Source: Semisulcospira habei
Taxonomy: Eukaryota; Mollusca; Gastropoda; Semisulcospiridae
NCBI GenBank assembly: GCA_036245525.1
Contig: BTPG01000005.1
Span: forward strand, 182,018,245 to 182,082,244
Reading direction: 5' to 3'
DNA length: 64,000 nucleotides
Shown here: positions 9,935-19,700 of the stretch, one piece after another
Position numbering within the stretch: the first letter of the stretch is position 1
How the letters are laid out: the number at the start of each line of letters is the position of its first letter
Translations under genes and position numbers: made by a program
The notes under the pieces: model-generated
Seen by the model: the letters and a program-made list of their open reading frames with translations, nothing else
Databases searched by the model: none
What the model was told of the DNA's origin: nothing

Positions 9935-10518
9935 TGGTAAAGGTTTGGACGGCCGAGTGCATCCCGGAAATTAGGTCTCGGTTTGCTCGGAAATCAACGC
10001 GCGTCCCATCTGCGTGGATACATCATTTGTCTCAATCAGAGAGGTCAGGAGTGCGTTTTTCTTGCGGCTCAGTGCATTTTTCTCCCCAATGTCAGGCAGC
10101 GAAATCTGTCTGTGTGCTAGTGGCATAGACCGTACTAATCATTCGTAGTCTGCCGCAGTGGCCCAGTGGATGTACTATACCTCCCGATTTGTCTAACTTA
10201 AATGTGCAATTTGTTTCTGGCAGAGAGCGCCATAGGGCACCGCAGCGTGCAGGGGGTTGCTAGGATGTACATTTCTTTTTTCTTTCTAATTTACATCAGT
10301 GTGTGTTTCTAGCAGCGAGAAAGCCAGCCATCGTTCAACCTACACTGAGAAATGCTTCGGAATACAAATGTCATCGAAATGAGTGATTCTGAATTTCCCA
10401 TGTTCCTCGTCTGATTCCTAGGTCTTGCCTAAGCCTTTGGGATATGTGTTAATTTGATTTCCCTGATAACTCCTAAAACAATGAATACGAGAAATGTACT
10501 TTCCCTAGTGGCCTACAT
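9935..10518. other. Unassigned stretch
   Basis: No recognisable element or convincing coding potential. Confidence 0.4.
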
Positions 10519-10600
10519 TGCTCGACCATGGCAGGTCAAGGGTAGTGCTTGATTAGCCTGGCGCCTGAGCACTACCCTTGAACTATGACGGTAGTTGCTC
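10519..10600. repeat. Family A remnant
   Basis: CTCGACCATGGCAGGTCAAG and GGTAGTGCTTGATTAGCCTGGCGCC pair with GAGCACTACCCTTGAACTAT. The right inner arm is deleted next to the centre. Confidence 0.65.
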
Positions 10601-10609
10601 TAGCTTCAG

Positions 10610-11035
10610 TTCTTGTAGTTCAAGGAGTGTATGAGTCAGATTACCAGCGCGTGTCAGTTCCTCTAGTGTCCCGAAATGCAAATTTTAATTGAATCGAATT
10701 CAAACCACGCAGACTTCATACTGACCATGCTCGTGTTCGTCGCCTCGCGACATTTGAAGACATCGCTTTTCAAAATATTTCAACAGGCAAATTTCAAGTT
10801 AACCCTCTGGTTGTCGGTGGCGCATTTTGTCGAGATGATTCATGCATGCATCTCATCGACAAGAAGTGCGGCTGACCGACAACCGAGGCCGGGCTGAATC
10901 CCGGTCTGGACAAAATAAAAGCGGTTTCTCGGCCGTCACAGTTTCACATTGCTGTTAGTGATATACACTCCTCCTGCACTGATGATACAGGCAATGCTTG
11001 GTATGTTAACCTCTCCAAGCATGCGGCATCGTCCA
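10610..11035. repeat. Dispersed duplication, copy 1, with family E hairpin
   Basis: Matches about 20696-21120 in the same orientation (TTCAGTTCTTGTAGTTC, TCAGATTACCAGCGCGTGT, GACATCGCTTTTCAAAATAT). A family E palindrome starts at TTAA 10799 (CTCTGGTTGTCGG pairing with CCGACAACCGAG near 10890), and a family C start lies near 11007. The conserved surroundings suggest a larger element that already carried both hairpins. Confidence 0.75.
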
Positions 11036-11156
11036 GAAATGCGGAGACAATTTGACAGCGCGCCTCACAACGATTTTAAAGTATGCATGTAATGATCTGT
11101 TACTACCGTTGAGCTATCACGGCTGATCCGTGTCTCATAGGTGGTACACTGTCTTT

Positions 11157-11362
11157 TTAACCCATTTAGCCCCGAGTCCCTACAGCAGGAGATTGAGTGA
11201 CCATGATAATTCAAGGGTAGTGCCAGATTAGCTTGGCGCCTTCAGGCGCCAAGCTAATCTGGCAGTACCCCTGAATTATCACGGTCAATCCACCCCCTGC
11301 AACTGGTCGTTGAGCAACACCTCCAAACTTTGAGAAATGGGACTTACGGCTAAAAGGGTTAA
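11157..11362. mobile_element. Family A hairpin element, near consensus
   Basis: TTAA at 11157-11160 and 11359-11362. Left end CCCATTTAGCCCCGAGTCCC; core palindrome with GATTAGCTTGGCGCC arms around TTCA; right flank with CACCTCCAAACTTTGAGAAA and GGCTAAAAGGG-TTAA. A good reference copy. Confidence 0.9.
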
Positions 11363-11363
11363 A

Positions 11364-11442
11364 ATTGTAAAGTGCTTTGAGAGTAGAGTGTGGGCGACTT
11401 CGCTATATAAGAAACACTTATTATGACGACGACGACGATGAT
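11364..11442 (+). mobile_element. SINE or LINE tail
   Basis: TTGTAAAGTGCTTTGAGAGT, then GCTATATAAGAAACACTTA and an ATTATGACGACG tail. This AAGCGCTTTGAG...GCTATATAA ending is common to several invertebrate retroelement tails, and it abuts an opposite-strand tail. Confidence 0.5.
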
Positions 11443-11520
11443 GATACAATACAATACAATACAATACAATAATACTTTATTAATCCCTCATGGGGAAATT
11501 CACATTTTTGCCACCACAGG
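11443..11520 (-). mobile_element. LINE-type 3' tail
   Basis: On the minus strand it reads GAATTTCCCCATGAGGGATT, then AATAAAGTATTATTGTATTG with further ATTGT repeats. AATTTCCCC...GGGATTAATAAAGTAT is a widespread 3' end of CR1/L2/Rex-type elements (established pattern, family unspecified). It may also serve as polyadenylation site for the minus-strand exon candidate upstream. Confidence 0.6.
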
Positions 11521-11722
11521 TGCTGCTTACATTCATTCACTCACTCGCTCATTCCACAAATTACAATAACAGAGCTACACAATGGACACTCGGGACGGGT
11601 GAAGCCCGTCGCCAAGGCATCTAATGGCCGGCGCCAGTGGCCTCATCCCGACCCGAACCTCCCTGACAAAAACAGAATACTAAGACAGCCCTATGTCCCC
11701 TGAACACACTATTATAATGTTC

Positions 11723-11728
11723 TTTATT
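11723..11728 (-). promoter_or_regulatory. Candidate polyadenylation signal AATAAA
   Basis: AATAAA on the minus strand (GAACTTAATAAAGAACATTA), about 360 bases after the stop of the candidate terminal exon at 12089-12315. A second AATAAA follows in the LINE-type tail. Confidence 0.3.
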
Positions 11729-12088
11729 AAGTTCCTGCTTGGCTAAAACTAGTACATAAAACAAGTTAACAACAGAAACAAAATACCCGCGTCGATACGG
11801 AGGTGATCTCCGATCTAGGCAACATAAAACTGAACAACGGTCAAACAGCACCTGGGGGCCCGTCGCCGCCATAGTACAGCGCCGGTGTTTAGACAGTCGC
11901 TCCGGCATAAACAGTCACCCGCCTTAATTATACTGAACTTAACTAGTATATAACTTCATAGTCATTTTAAAAACAAAAGTAGTAGAACTACATCATTAAC
12001 GTGAAAGCAGTCCAAAATGGTTTGTAAAAATTACACACGCGGCTGTTCAGTAAGAAACACAGTCACTGCGTCTGGGAGGTGTCTGCCA

Positions 12089-12315
12089 TTACATCATTCG
12101 GAATGTGGGGCCTGAAGCTTGCTGGTACTCCGGCACTTCGTTGAGTGCACTAGCGCAGGCAGTGAGGTTGAGCGTGGCGTGCTGGAAGAGCCACTCCTGA
12201 GATGAGACGAAGAAAGGGGAGGAAAGCACGTTGGTGGCATTGCCACAGCATAGCGCGCGCTGTTCTTCTGATATCCGCTTGGTACAACAAGAATCAGCGT
12301 GTAACTCCGCGGCAC
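12089..12315 (-). CDS. Candidate 3'-terminal exon of an unrecognised host gene
   Basis: I do not recognise this protein. On the minus strand a frame stays open from before an acceptor-like TTTTTCTCCGCTGTGCCGCG-GAG junction to a TAA at 12089. It encodes about 75 residues, including HADSCCTKRISEEQRALCCG and SSQEWLFQHATLNLTACASA, with five cysteines and no low-complexity sequence. Downstream (lower coordinates) is a long AT-rich stretch with AATAAA at 11723-11728 and again in the LINE-type tail, as expected of a 3' UTR. Other readings are a decayed transposon ORF end or a chance frame; a second frame over the same bases is also open. The acceptor is only moderate, so the left limit of the exon is uncertain. 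Confidence 0.3.
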
Positions 12316-12594
12316 AGCGGAGAAAAATATAAAATCCAATAGTAACAGTCACAGCACATCAAATTGCCAAAAGTCATCAAAAAGAAATACCGGTCGTGAT
12401 GCAGCATTGCAGGGCCTGACATCGTATATCAAACGAAGGTACAATGATGATGATGATGATGATGATGATGACTACAAACTCGTCATGATTAGTATGTGTA
12501 ACTAAGTGAAATGATAGTCGTCGATTGTGGCAGCGTATATTACTGGCAGTCTTTTCGTAAACAGACATCAAATTCAGTATCGACATCATTCGCG

Positions 12595-12780
12595 CAGTCA
12601 AACCTGTATACAGCGACCACCCAAGGGACTAAAAAAAGTGGTCGCCTAAGACAGGTAGTCTGTTTCACAGGGTCATTCAAGTAAGCAAAAGAATATAATT
12701 GGACCAACAACGGATGGTCTTATCGGACAGGTGGTCGCTACGTGTTGATGGTCGCTCTGACAGCTTTGACCACAATGTTT
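12595..12780. mobile_element. Possible pogo/Tigger-like MITE remnant
   Basis: AGTCAAACCTGTATACAGCG with ACCACC, then AGTGGTCGCCTAAGACAGGT and later GACAGGTGGTCGCTACGTG. The CTGTATACAGCGACC/GGTCGCC words in both orientations resemble ends of pogo-type MITEs. Boundaries are not resolved. Confidence 0.4.
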
Positions 12781-12956
12781 TGGAAAAGTAGGATCGGAGA
12801 CGGCAGTAGCAGCAACAACCCCAACACCAACACCACCAACAACAACACTAACGCACATAGCATTTATGTCGGTTTGCTTCACGGCCGCACTACTCCAGGT
12901 TTTACTGATGTACACGTCCCGGTATACATTCTTGTCATCTCACGTCAGCATTCTAC

Positions 12957-13057
12957 ACTGAGGAGAAAAAGAAATGCGACGTTTTTGGAATCATCGGAAA
13001 CACTTTAGCGTTTCCAATGAGTCCTAAGAAAATGTCGCATTTCCTTTGCTTCGCAGT
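12957..13057. mobile_element. Family H hairpin, diverged
   Basis: ACTGAGGAGAAAAAGAAATG pairs with a diverged CATTTCCTTTGCTTCGCAGT, with inner stem CGGAAACACT/AGCGTTTCC. TA flanks both ends. It is a decayed relative of the near-perfect copy at 30442-30540. Confidence 0.75.
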
Positions 13058-13394
13058 ATAGTATCGTGCACACAGTTGCGTCGCATGAAGAAAAAAAAAT
13101 CCAGTGTACACGTGAACGTTTTTTTTTTTTTTTTTTTTTTTCTTCTTTTCTCTGCGCAGCCTTATTGCCGACTTCTTTTTATCCGTGATCATCTCTTGTC
13201 AACATTCTACAGATAGCCCTACATTGTATCTCGCACACAAAGCGCCCTCGCTGCCTGCACATGCCGATCGATAAGATTCTACAGTCTCACTATTAACCTT
13301 TCTCTTTAAAAGATCGCTCAGAGATATCATAATCCTCGGCTCAACCTCTATTACCGCCTCGGTTTGGGCATGTAAATCCGAACACATTTTCGCG

Positions 13395-13459
13395 GCAAGA
13401 GGTTTAGATTCTCATGAGCCCCTGCGTCAGCAGGGGCTCATGAGAATCTATGCCTCTTG
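13395..13459. mobile_element. Family B hairpin
   Basis: GCAAGAGGTTTAGATTCTCA with CCCCTGCGTCAGCAGGGG centre and near-complete complement. Confidence 0.85.
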
Positions 13460-13659
13460 GAGAGGGACGGGATCGTGAGATAATATTCATTAGCCACGCG
13501 GCATTACAAGGGATATAAGATGTATGGGGCGATTCTAGAAGTTCTTAAATGTTAGGAATAATAATTTGGATGGGAAAGAAAGCAACTCAGTGCGGTAAGC
13601 TCTGGATGGAACAAATCGCTAGGGAACCCACAAGTTCTTCTATCCGAAGCGTGTTACAG

Positions 13660-14165
13660 AAAACTTCGGTTATAACGAATCGCTTGGGACGCAACGTTTT
13701 GCTTGGATTATCCGAAGTTTTATGTAAGTAAGTAGTTTTATAAAAAACGTGAAAAAGGTGATGTATCCGACTTTTGTTATATCCGATTGTGTTATAAGCG
13801 AAGTGGACTGTATGAGCGCAGTAATGTACACAGAACTGGTTTGAGCCTGTGAAAAAGGTGTTGTTTTATCAGACTTTGTTAACCCATTGCATCCTGAGGC
13901 TGATTTGGTAAAATTTGCTTATCATCAGTTGTCCTGTAAAGGCTACAGTAAAGACTAGAAGATAAGATCAACTGATTTAGTTCAAGGGTGGTGCCAGAAT
14001 AGCTTGGCGCCTCCGGCGCCAAGCTATTCTGGCACCACCCTTGAACTATCAGTCAAATTTATTTCAAGCAATGGGTGTATCAGGATGATCTAAGGGTTAA
14101 CTTTATATTCGATTTTTTTTTTTTTGGTGTTATCTCTGACTTTGTTGTGTCCGACCTTGTTATAA
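13660..14165. mobile_element. pogo/Tigger-like MITE remnant hosting family A
   Basis: Words such as TTATATCCGATTGTGTTATA with AGCGAAGTGGACTGTA, and TGTGTCCGACCTTGTTATAA with GCAAAGT, lie on both sides of the A element at 13879-14100. TTATAAGCGAAGTGGACTG resembles a pogo-type end. Similar words occur at 56285-56330 and 43965-44060. Confidence 0.5.
13879..14100. mobile_element. Family A hairpin element, AGAATAG subtype
   Basis: TTAA at 13879-13882 and 14097-14100. Ends read CCCATTGCATCCTGAGGCTG and CAGGATGATCTAAGGG, so they are also inverted. The core arms (GGTGGTGCCAGAATAG and TTGGCGCC) pair perfectly around TCC. Confidence 0.85.
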
Positions 14166-14212
14166 GCAAAGTTTACTTTAACATCAACGCTAAAGCAAAA
14201 AGCACACAACGC

Positions 14213-14280
14213 CTAGAGGCGTAGATCCTCATGAGTCCCCGCAGGCGTTGAGGCCCGGGCCATGAAGATCTGTGTCTCTC
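14213..14280. mobile_element. Family B hairpin, right half diverged
   Basis: AGAGGCGTAGATCCTCATGA on the left, GAAGATCTGTGTCTCTCGC on the right; the centre GGCGTTGAGGCCCGGGCC no longer pairs well. Confidence 0.65.
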
Positions 14281-14330
14281 GCTGATCCTCATTTTTTTGT
14301 AACCATTCTCCTTCCAACACACGGAGTGCT

Positions 14331-14544
14331 TTGACCATTCTAGCCCCAAGGTCCCGTTTCTCACCCTTTGGAGATGTTGTCAAACGACTGTGCACCGGTT
14401 GCAGGAGATGGCTTGACCTTGATAATTCAAGGGTAGTGCCAGATTAGCTTGGCGATTTCAGGCAACAAGCTAATCTGGCACTACCCTTAATTTATCATGG
14501 TCAAGCCATCTCCCGCTGTAGGGATCCGGGGCTAAAAGGGTTAC
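14331..14544. mobile_element. Family A hairpin element
   Basis: Left end TTGACCATTCTAGCCCC (TTAA mutated to TTGA), core arms GATTAGCTTGG around a diverged GCGATTTCAGGCAAC centre, and right end GGGGCTAAAAGGGTTAC. Confidence 0.8.
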
Positions 14545-14696
14545 AGTCAAGTGAAGTTATCTCCAGACACCACTATAGCCACTGGTAGAAAAGGTGTCAA
14601 TAAGCAGGGTTGTACATGTTTTAAGGTACACAATCATTCATTCAGACAGTGTGTTGAGCCCTTGACTGTCGGAACACAATGAGCAGAACCCGAATG

Positions 14697-14760
14697 GAAG
14701 AGGCATACATCCACATGAGCCCCCGCAAGGCGGGGGCTCATGTGGATCTATGCCTCTTGC
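14697..14760. mobile_element. Family B hairpin with longer 3' flank
   Basis: GAAGAGGCATACATCCACAT pairs with ATGTGGATCTATGCCTCTT; the CACATGAG variant is in both arms. The flank to about 14935 (GTGTATTCATGTTTCTTGGA, ACACAGGTTTTAGAAACA, and a family C-like CAGCCACGG part) recurs after the B hairpin at 36063-36127, so it belongs to a larger repeat. Confidence 0.8.
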
Positions 14761-15084
14761 TGACTGACACCACTGTGTATTCATGTTTCTTGGACGAAAG
14801 AAATTCGTCGGCGTTGAGTTAACACAGGTTTTAGAAACACAGTCTGTGTCCCCAGGCAGGGGAGGGGTTAGTCCCCTAGTGCATACAGCCACGGAAGTGT
14901 AAGCGGTACCGACGACTGCATACACAAGGAGGGTAAAACAACAACAACAACAACCACAACATTCGTTCAGCTTTGTGTTTTAGGAGCGCGGCGCTGCCCT
15001 TAAGCTGTCATGCTAAATGACTCTGATCCCTCATTTATCATTCTCGTTCAGTGTGACAAAATCGGGCTACAATCAGTCTGTGAA

Positions 15085-15371
15085 GAAGTACCCAACAGAG
15101 CAAGAAACACGCTAGGAAAGACAGTTACAACACAATTTATTAATTTTTCGGGAAAATACCCTCTTCTTTGTTGTTGTTGTCACATTCCTTCTGCGATAAA
15201 TGAAGATAGTAGCGACTGATCTCTATATTTGTTTGTTTGTCTATTTAAAAAAAAGGTATTTACCCGAAATATTAATAAATTGTGTTGTAATTGTCTTTAA
15301 ACTAGCATGTTTCTTTCTCCGTTGGGTACAACTTTGCATTTTGCACTCTTGGTAGTCACCATTTTGGTCTG
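15085..15371. mobile_element. Family K element with 14-bp direct repeats
   Basis: Arms pair GTACCCAACAGAGCAAGAAA (from 15088) with TTTCTTTCTCCGTTGGGTAC (to 15329), including AATTTATTAAT and TTACAACACAATTT words. The perfect 14-bp repeat AATCAGTCTGTGAA flanks the unit at 15071-15084 and 15372-15385. The right end ATTTTGGTCTG recurs in the copy at 62128-62263. Mobilising enzyme unknown. Confidence 0.7.
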
Positions 15372-15591
15372 AATCAGTCTGTGAACTTATCGAATGGCCC
15401 TCTCATTATAGGGGAAGATGCTCGTTCTTGCTCCATCTGTGCACATATCGCGTGACACGAGCCAGACATATTTTTGTAATTCAGTGCCTCTGGCCACGGC
15501 TATGTAGTGAACACGATAATGGAATACATGTAACTTTACAAGCCCAGCAGCCATTAAATTCATATTTTTGTGCCATTATAGCGCATAATTG

Positions 15592-15772
15592 GACGTCACA
15601 GTGTGTGGCGTCATATACATTTTCATTGGACGTCAGGCTGCTCTCACGTCATAATGTGACGTCAGAATGTGACGTCAGCATGCTATAATTGACGTCACAC
15701 TTCTCCTGCTGCATAAGTTTACGTCATCATGTCTCATGTATTTCACTGCGTTTGACGTCAGACTATGACGTG
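15592..15772. promoter_or_regulatory. Cluster of CRE-like TGACGTCA words
   Basis: Six GACGTCA occurrences in about 180 bp, four of them full TGACGTCA palindromes, plus ACGTCAT and GCGTCAT variants. TGACGTCA is the consensus site for CREB/ATF bZIP factors (established). No adjacent promoter or gene is visible, so regulatory function is only a hypothesis; a decayed short tandem repeat would look similar. Confidence 0.4.
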
Positions 15773-16117
15773 TGGCAGCTGCCTGCGTCTGATATAGTGA
15801 AGAGAACTTCTTGACCAGAACTACGAGAGTTACACGGTCTCTATTACTTTTCCCCCACACCGAATCTCTGAGAAGCGTGGGCTTGCGTGGGCCTTCATGC
15901 TACCCCTCAGCTTGCAGAGACTCGATAGAACCCGCACCTCGTGCCAGTGTCAATTTTATCTGTGTTTTTTAGGCGAGGACGTTTCGGTTTTTTACTCTAC
16001 AATGCTTCCACCTACCATTTCAACCAGACTGTGAATATTATATTTATGACAGCGACACTACAGCAGATTTCATTCACCTCAAACTTCTGCGGACATAAAT
16101 GGAGGCGATACCCAAAG

Positions 16118-16183
16118 GCAAGAGGCAACGATTCGCATGAGCCCCTGCGTCAGCAGGGGCTCATGCGAATCGTTGCCTCTTGC
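16118..16183. mobile_element. Family B hairpin, CAACGATTCG variant
   Basis: A perfect 66-bp palindrome apart from the loop. GCAAGAGGCAACGATTCGCA replaces the consensus GCAAGAGGCATAGATCCTCA, and the same changes are present in the other arm. Confidence 0.9.
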
Positions 16184-16189
16184 TAAAGT

Positions 16190-16600
16190 AACGGTCCGGT
16201 AGCGAGGCTGTATCGACGAAAATGGATCGTGTATTGCATTTTGTAGGTCATTCACTGTGATTGACGGGAAACTGATTAGCTAGCGTCAAGCACTGGCCCT
16301 CAGACGGTTCTGCGCTCGTTAGATATTCACTTTGTTGTGAGTCAGATGTGGTTGTGACATTAGGGCTTCAGTTTAGCTCAGATCAGATACGCTCAGTTCG
16401 CGCAGTTCAAGAAGAGTACTGGTTGCGTTGACATCGCGTGACAAAGCCATTGTTGTGGCGTAGGATGATGTTCGAGGGAAGTAGTGGGAACTGACTCGTT
16501 AAAAATGAAACAGTGAAAAAAAAAAAAAAAAAAAAAAAAAAGTGGAGCGACAAGGGTTGAATTAAGCCCCTGAGTGCGGAGAAGACGTAAACCGCGATCC
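16190..16600. other. Unassigned stretch with poly(A)
   Basis: Nothing recognised except an A run at 16516-16541. Confidence 0.4.
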
Positions 16601-16604
16601 ATCT

Positions 16605-16670
16605 GCAAGAGGCATAGATCCTCATGAGCCCCCGCAATTGCGGGGGCTCTTGAGGATCTATGTCTCATGC
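16605..16670. mobile_element. Family B hairpin
   Basis: Consensus arms GCAAGAGGCATAGATCCTCA and complement, centred on CCCCCGCAATTGCGGGGG, with three right-arm substitutions. Confidence 0.85.
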
Positions 16671-16791
16671 ATAAACCTCTTTAATCGTATCCATGCTCTA
16701 TGGACAGTCTGGCGTTCTTGGGCTTTGTATTAACACTTATCATTCGGAATACACCAGCGTGTGAAATTTTGTTTGACTAAAGTAGTTCAAG

Positions 16792-19700
16792 CCTCGCGCT
16801 GGGACCATACGGCGTTGAGGCGCGTCCCCTGGGTGGTGGATAGGGGGTCCCTCGTGAGAGGGGTGCACCGAATGAAATAAGGTGCCGTGAACCAACATGG
16901 TCTAAGGGAAGGTGACCCCGACAGAAAACCCCTGGTCCTCCTAGTAAGGGGGTTGGGCGTGGGGGTAGCTTCCCCACCCTGCAAAAAAGGAAATAGCTAC
17001 AAAAACGCCGACGAAAAGACTAACAGTAATTCCTTTCCTGGAGGAGGAAGGTTCTTCTACTAGAAGACTTATGACATCCTGTGGTGAAAGCCGGAAGTCT
17101 TCGGAAGCCACAGGACCGAGCCGCCTCTCTCTATCCAGGGATACAACCATGGGCACATGGAACGTCAAGACCATGTACCAGAGCGGCAAGGCCGCCCAGA
17201 TAGCAGCGGAAATGCAAAAGTACAACCTTTCCCTGCTAGGCATCAGTGAAGCCAGATGGACACAGTCTGGCCAGAAAAGGCTGTTAAGTGGGGAGATGGT
17301 TCTGTATTCAGGTCATGAAGAGGAGAATGCCCCCCATACAGAAGGAGTAGCACTCATGCTGTCACCAGTGGCACAGAGAGCGCTGATGGGCTGGGAACCT
17401 CTTGGGCCAAGAATTATAACAGCAGCCTTTAGAACCAAGAAAAAGCTCAAGCTGAACGTCATCCAGTGCTATGCGCCCACCAATGACAGTGACGAGGAAG
17501 AGAAACAAGAGTTCTACGACCGACTCCAGAGTGCCGTGGACAAATGTGCGGAGCGAGACATCACCATCGTCATGGGCGATTTTAATGCCAAAATAGGGGA
17601 GGACAACACCGGATACGAAGAGGTGATGGGGAGACAGGGACTAGGCTCGGAGATGAGTGAGAACGGGGAGAGGTTTGTAGACTTTTGTGCTCTAAACCGA
17701 CTTGTCATTGGAGGCAGCATCTTCCCACACAGAAGAATACACAAAGCAACTTGGGTCTCACCGGACCATACAACAGAGAACCAAATAGACCATATCTGCA
17801 TTAGCAAGAAATTTAGAAGATCCCTTCAAGATGTTCGAGCGAAGAGGGGAGCAGATGTCGCCTCAGACCACCATCTGCTTACCTTAAGAATGAAGCTCAA
17901 GCTAAAGAAAAGCCGCACAGAGACAACAAGAAGACAGCGCTATAATGTAGGCCTCCTGAGAGAAACTGGAGTTAGAGAAGAGTTCAAACTGGTGCTGTCC
18001 AACCGGTTTCAAGCGCTACAGGAGCTAGTAAATGAAGAGGAGGCGGTCACCACAGAGCAGCAGTGGAAGGCAGTTAGAGAGGCGCTGAACTCAACCTGCA
18101 AAGACACTGTAGGGTTCAGGAAACACCATCACAAGGACTGGCTGTCGGCACAGACCTTGAAGAAGATAGAAGCGAGGAAGCAGAAGAAAGCAGCGGTCAA
18201 CAACAGTCGCACGAGAGCAGCCAAAGTAAGGGCACAGGGGGAATACTCGGAAGCCAACCGCGAGGTGAAGAGGAGTATCAGGGCAGACAAGAGGGCCTAC
18301 ACAGACAGCCTGGCAGCAGAGGCAGAAAAGGCAGCAGGCAGCGGCAACATGAAACAGCTCTACGACATTACCAGAAGATTGTCGGGTAAGTATGGCCATA
18401 CAGAAAGACCAGTAAAAGACAAAGAAGGCAAGCCTATTGCAGACAGAGCAGACCAACTCGACAGATGGGCCGAGTATTTTGAAGAGTTACTGAACAGACC
18501 TAGCCCACCCGACCCCCCCGACATCCAGCCGGCAGAGACCGACCTACCCATCAGCTGTGACAGACCCAGCCGGGAAGAAATCAGAAAAGCAGTGGCATTT
18601 TTGAAGAATGGCAAAGCAGCAGGGCCAGATGGCATCCCAGCGGAGTCTCTGAAAGCAGACCTAGAGACAACAGTTGAGATGCTGTACCCACTGTTTGGAA
18701 AGATCTGGGAAGAGGAGGTGATGCCAGCTGACTGGAAGGAGGGGTACCTAATCAAGCTTCCCAAGAAAGGCGACCTCAGCAAGTGTTCCATCTACAGAGG
18801 AATCACCTTGCTGTCAGTACCAGGAAAGGTCTTCAACAGGATCATCCTAGAGAGAATGAAGAGCTCCGTTGACCCCCAGCTGAGAGACCAGCAAGCAGGA
18901 TTCAGGAAGAACCGATCATGTACAGACCAGATCGCCACTCTCCGCATCATCGTGGAACAGTCTCTGGAGTGGAGCTCCCCGCTGTACGTCAACTTTGTGG
19001 ATTATGAGAAAGCATTTGACAGCGTGGACCGAGAGACTCTGTGGAAACTCCTACGACACTACGGGGTACCCACAAGGCTCGTCCGCCTGATCAAGAGCAG
19101 CTATGATGGCATGACATGTCGCGTGATCCACGAAGGGCAGTTCACCAGAGAGCTCCAGGTCAGAACTGGTGTCAGGCAGGGGTGTCTGCTGTCTCCATTC
19201 CTCTTCCTACTGGCCATAGACTGGGTCATGAAGATGACCACAGAGCACAGACGAAGTGGAATACAGTGGACACTGTGGACACAGCTTGACGACCTCGATT
19301 TTGCAGACGACCTGGCATTACTGTCCCACACTCATCAACAAATGCAGGACAAGACCACGAGGCTTGCTGACATCTCGTCCCAAGTGGGCCTCACCATTCA
19401 CAAACAGAAAACAAAGACAATGAGGCTGAACGCAACCAGGGAAGAACCAGTCTTGCTTGCTGGCACCCCGTTGGAGGAGGTGGAGTCCTTCACCTATCTC
19501 GGGAGCATCATAGACAAAAAAGGCGGCACTGATGCAGATGTCAGAGCACGAATCGGTAAAGCCAGAGCAGCCTTTCTCCAGTTGAAAAAAGTGTGGAGTT
19601 CCAGAGAGCTGTCACAACACACCAAAGTCCGGATTTTCAACTCCAATGTAAAAGCAGTTCTCCTATATGGAGCAGAGACATGGAGATTGACAAAAACCAC

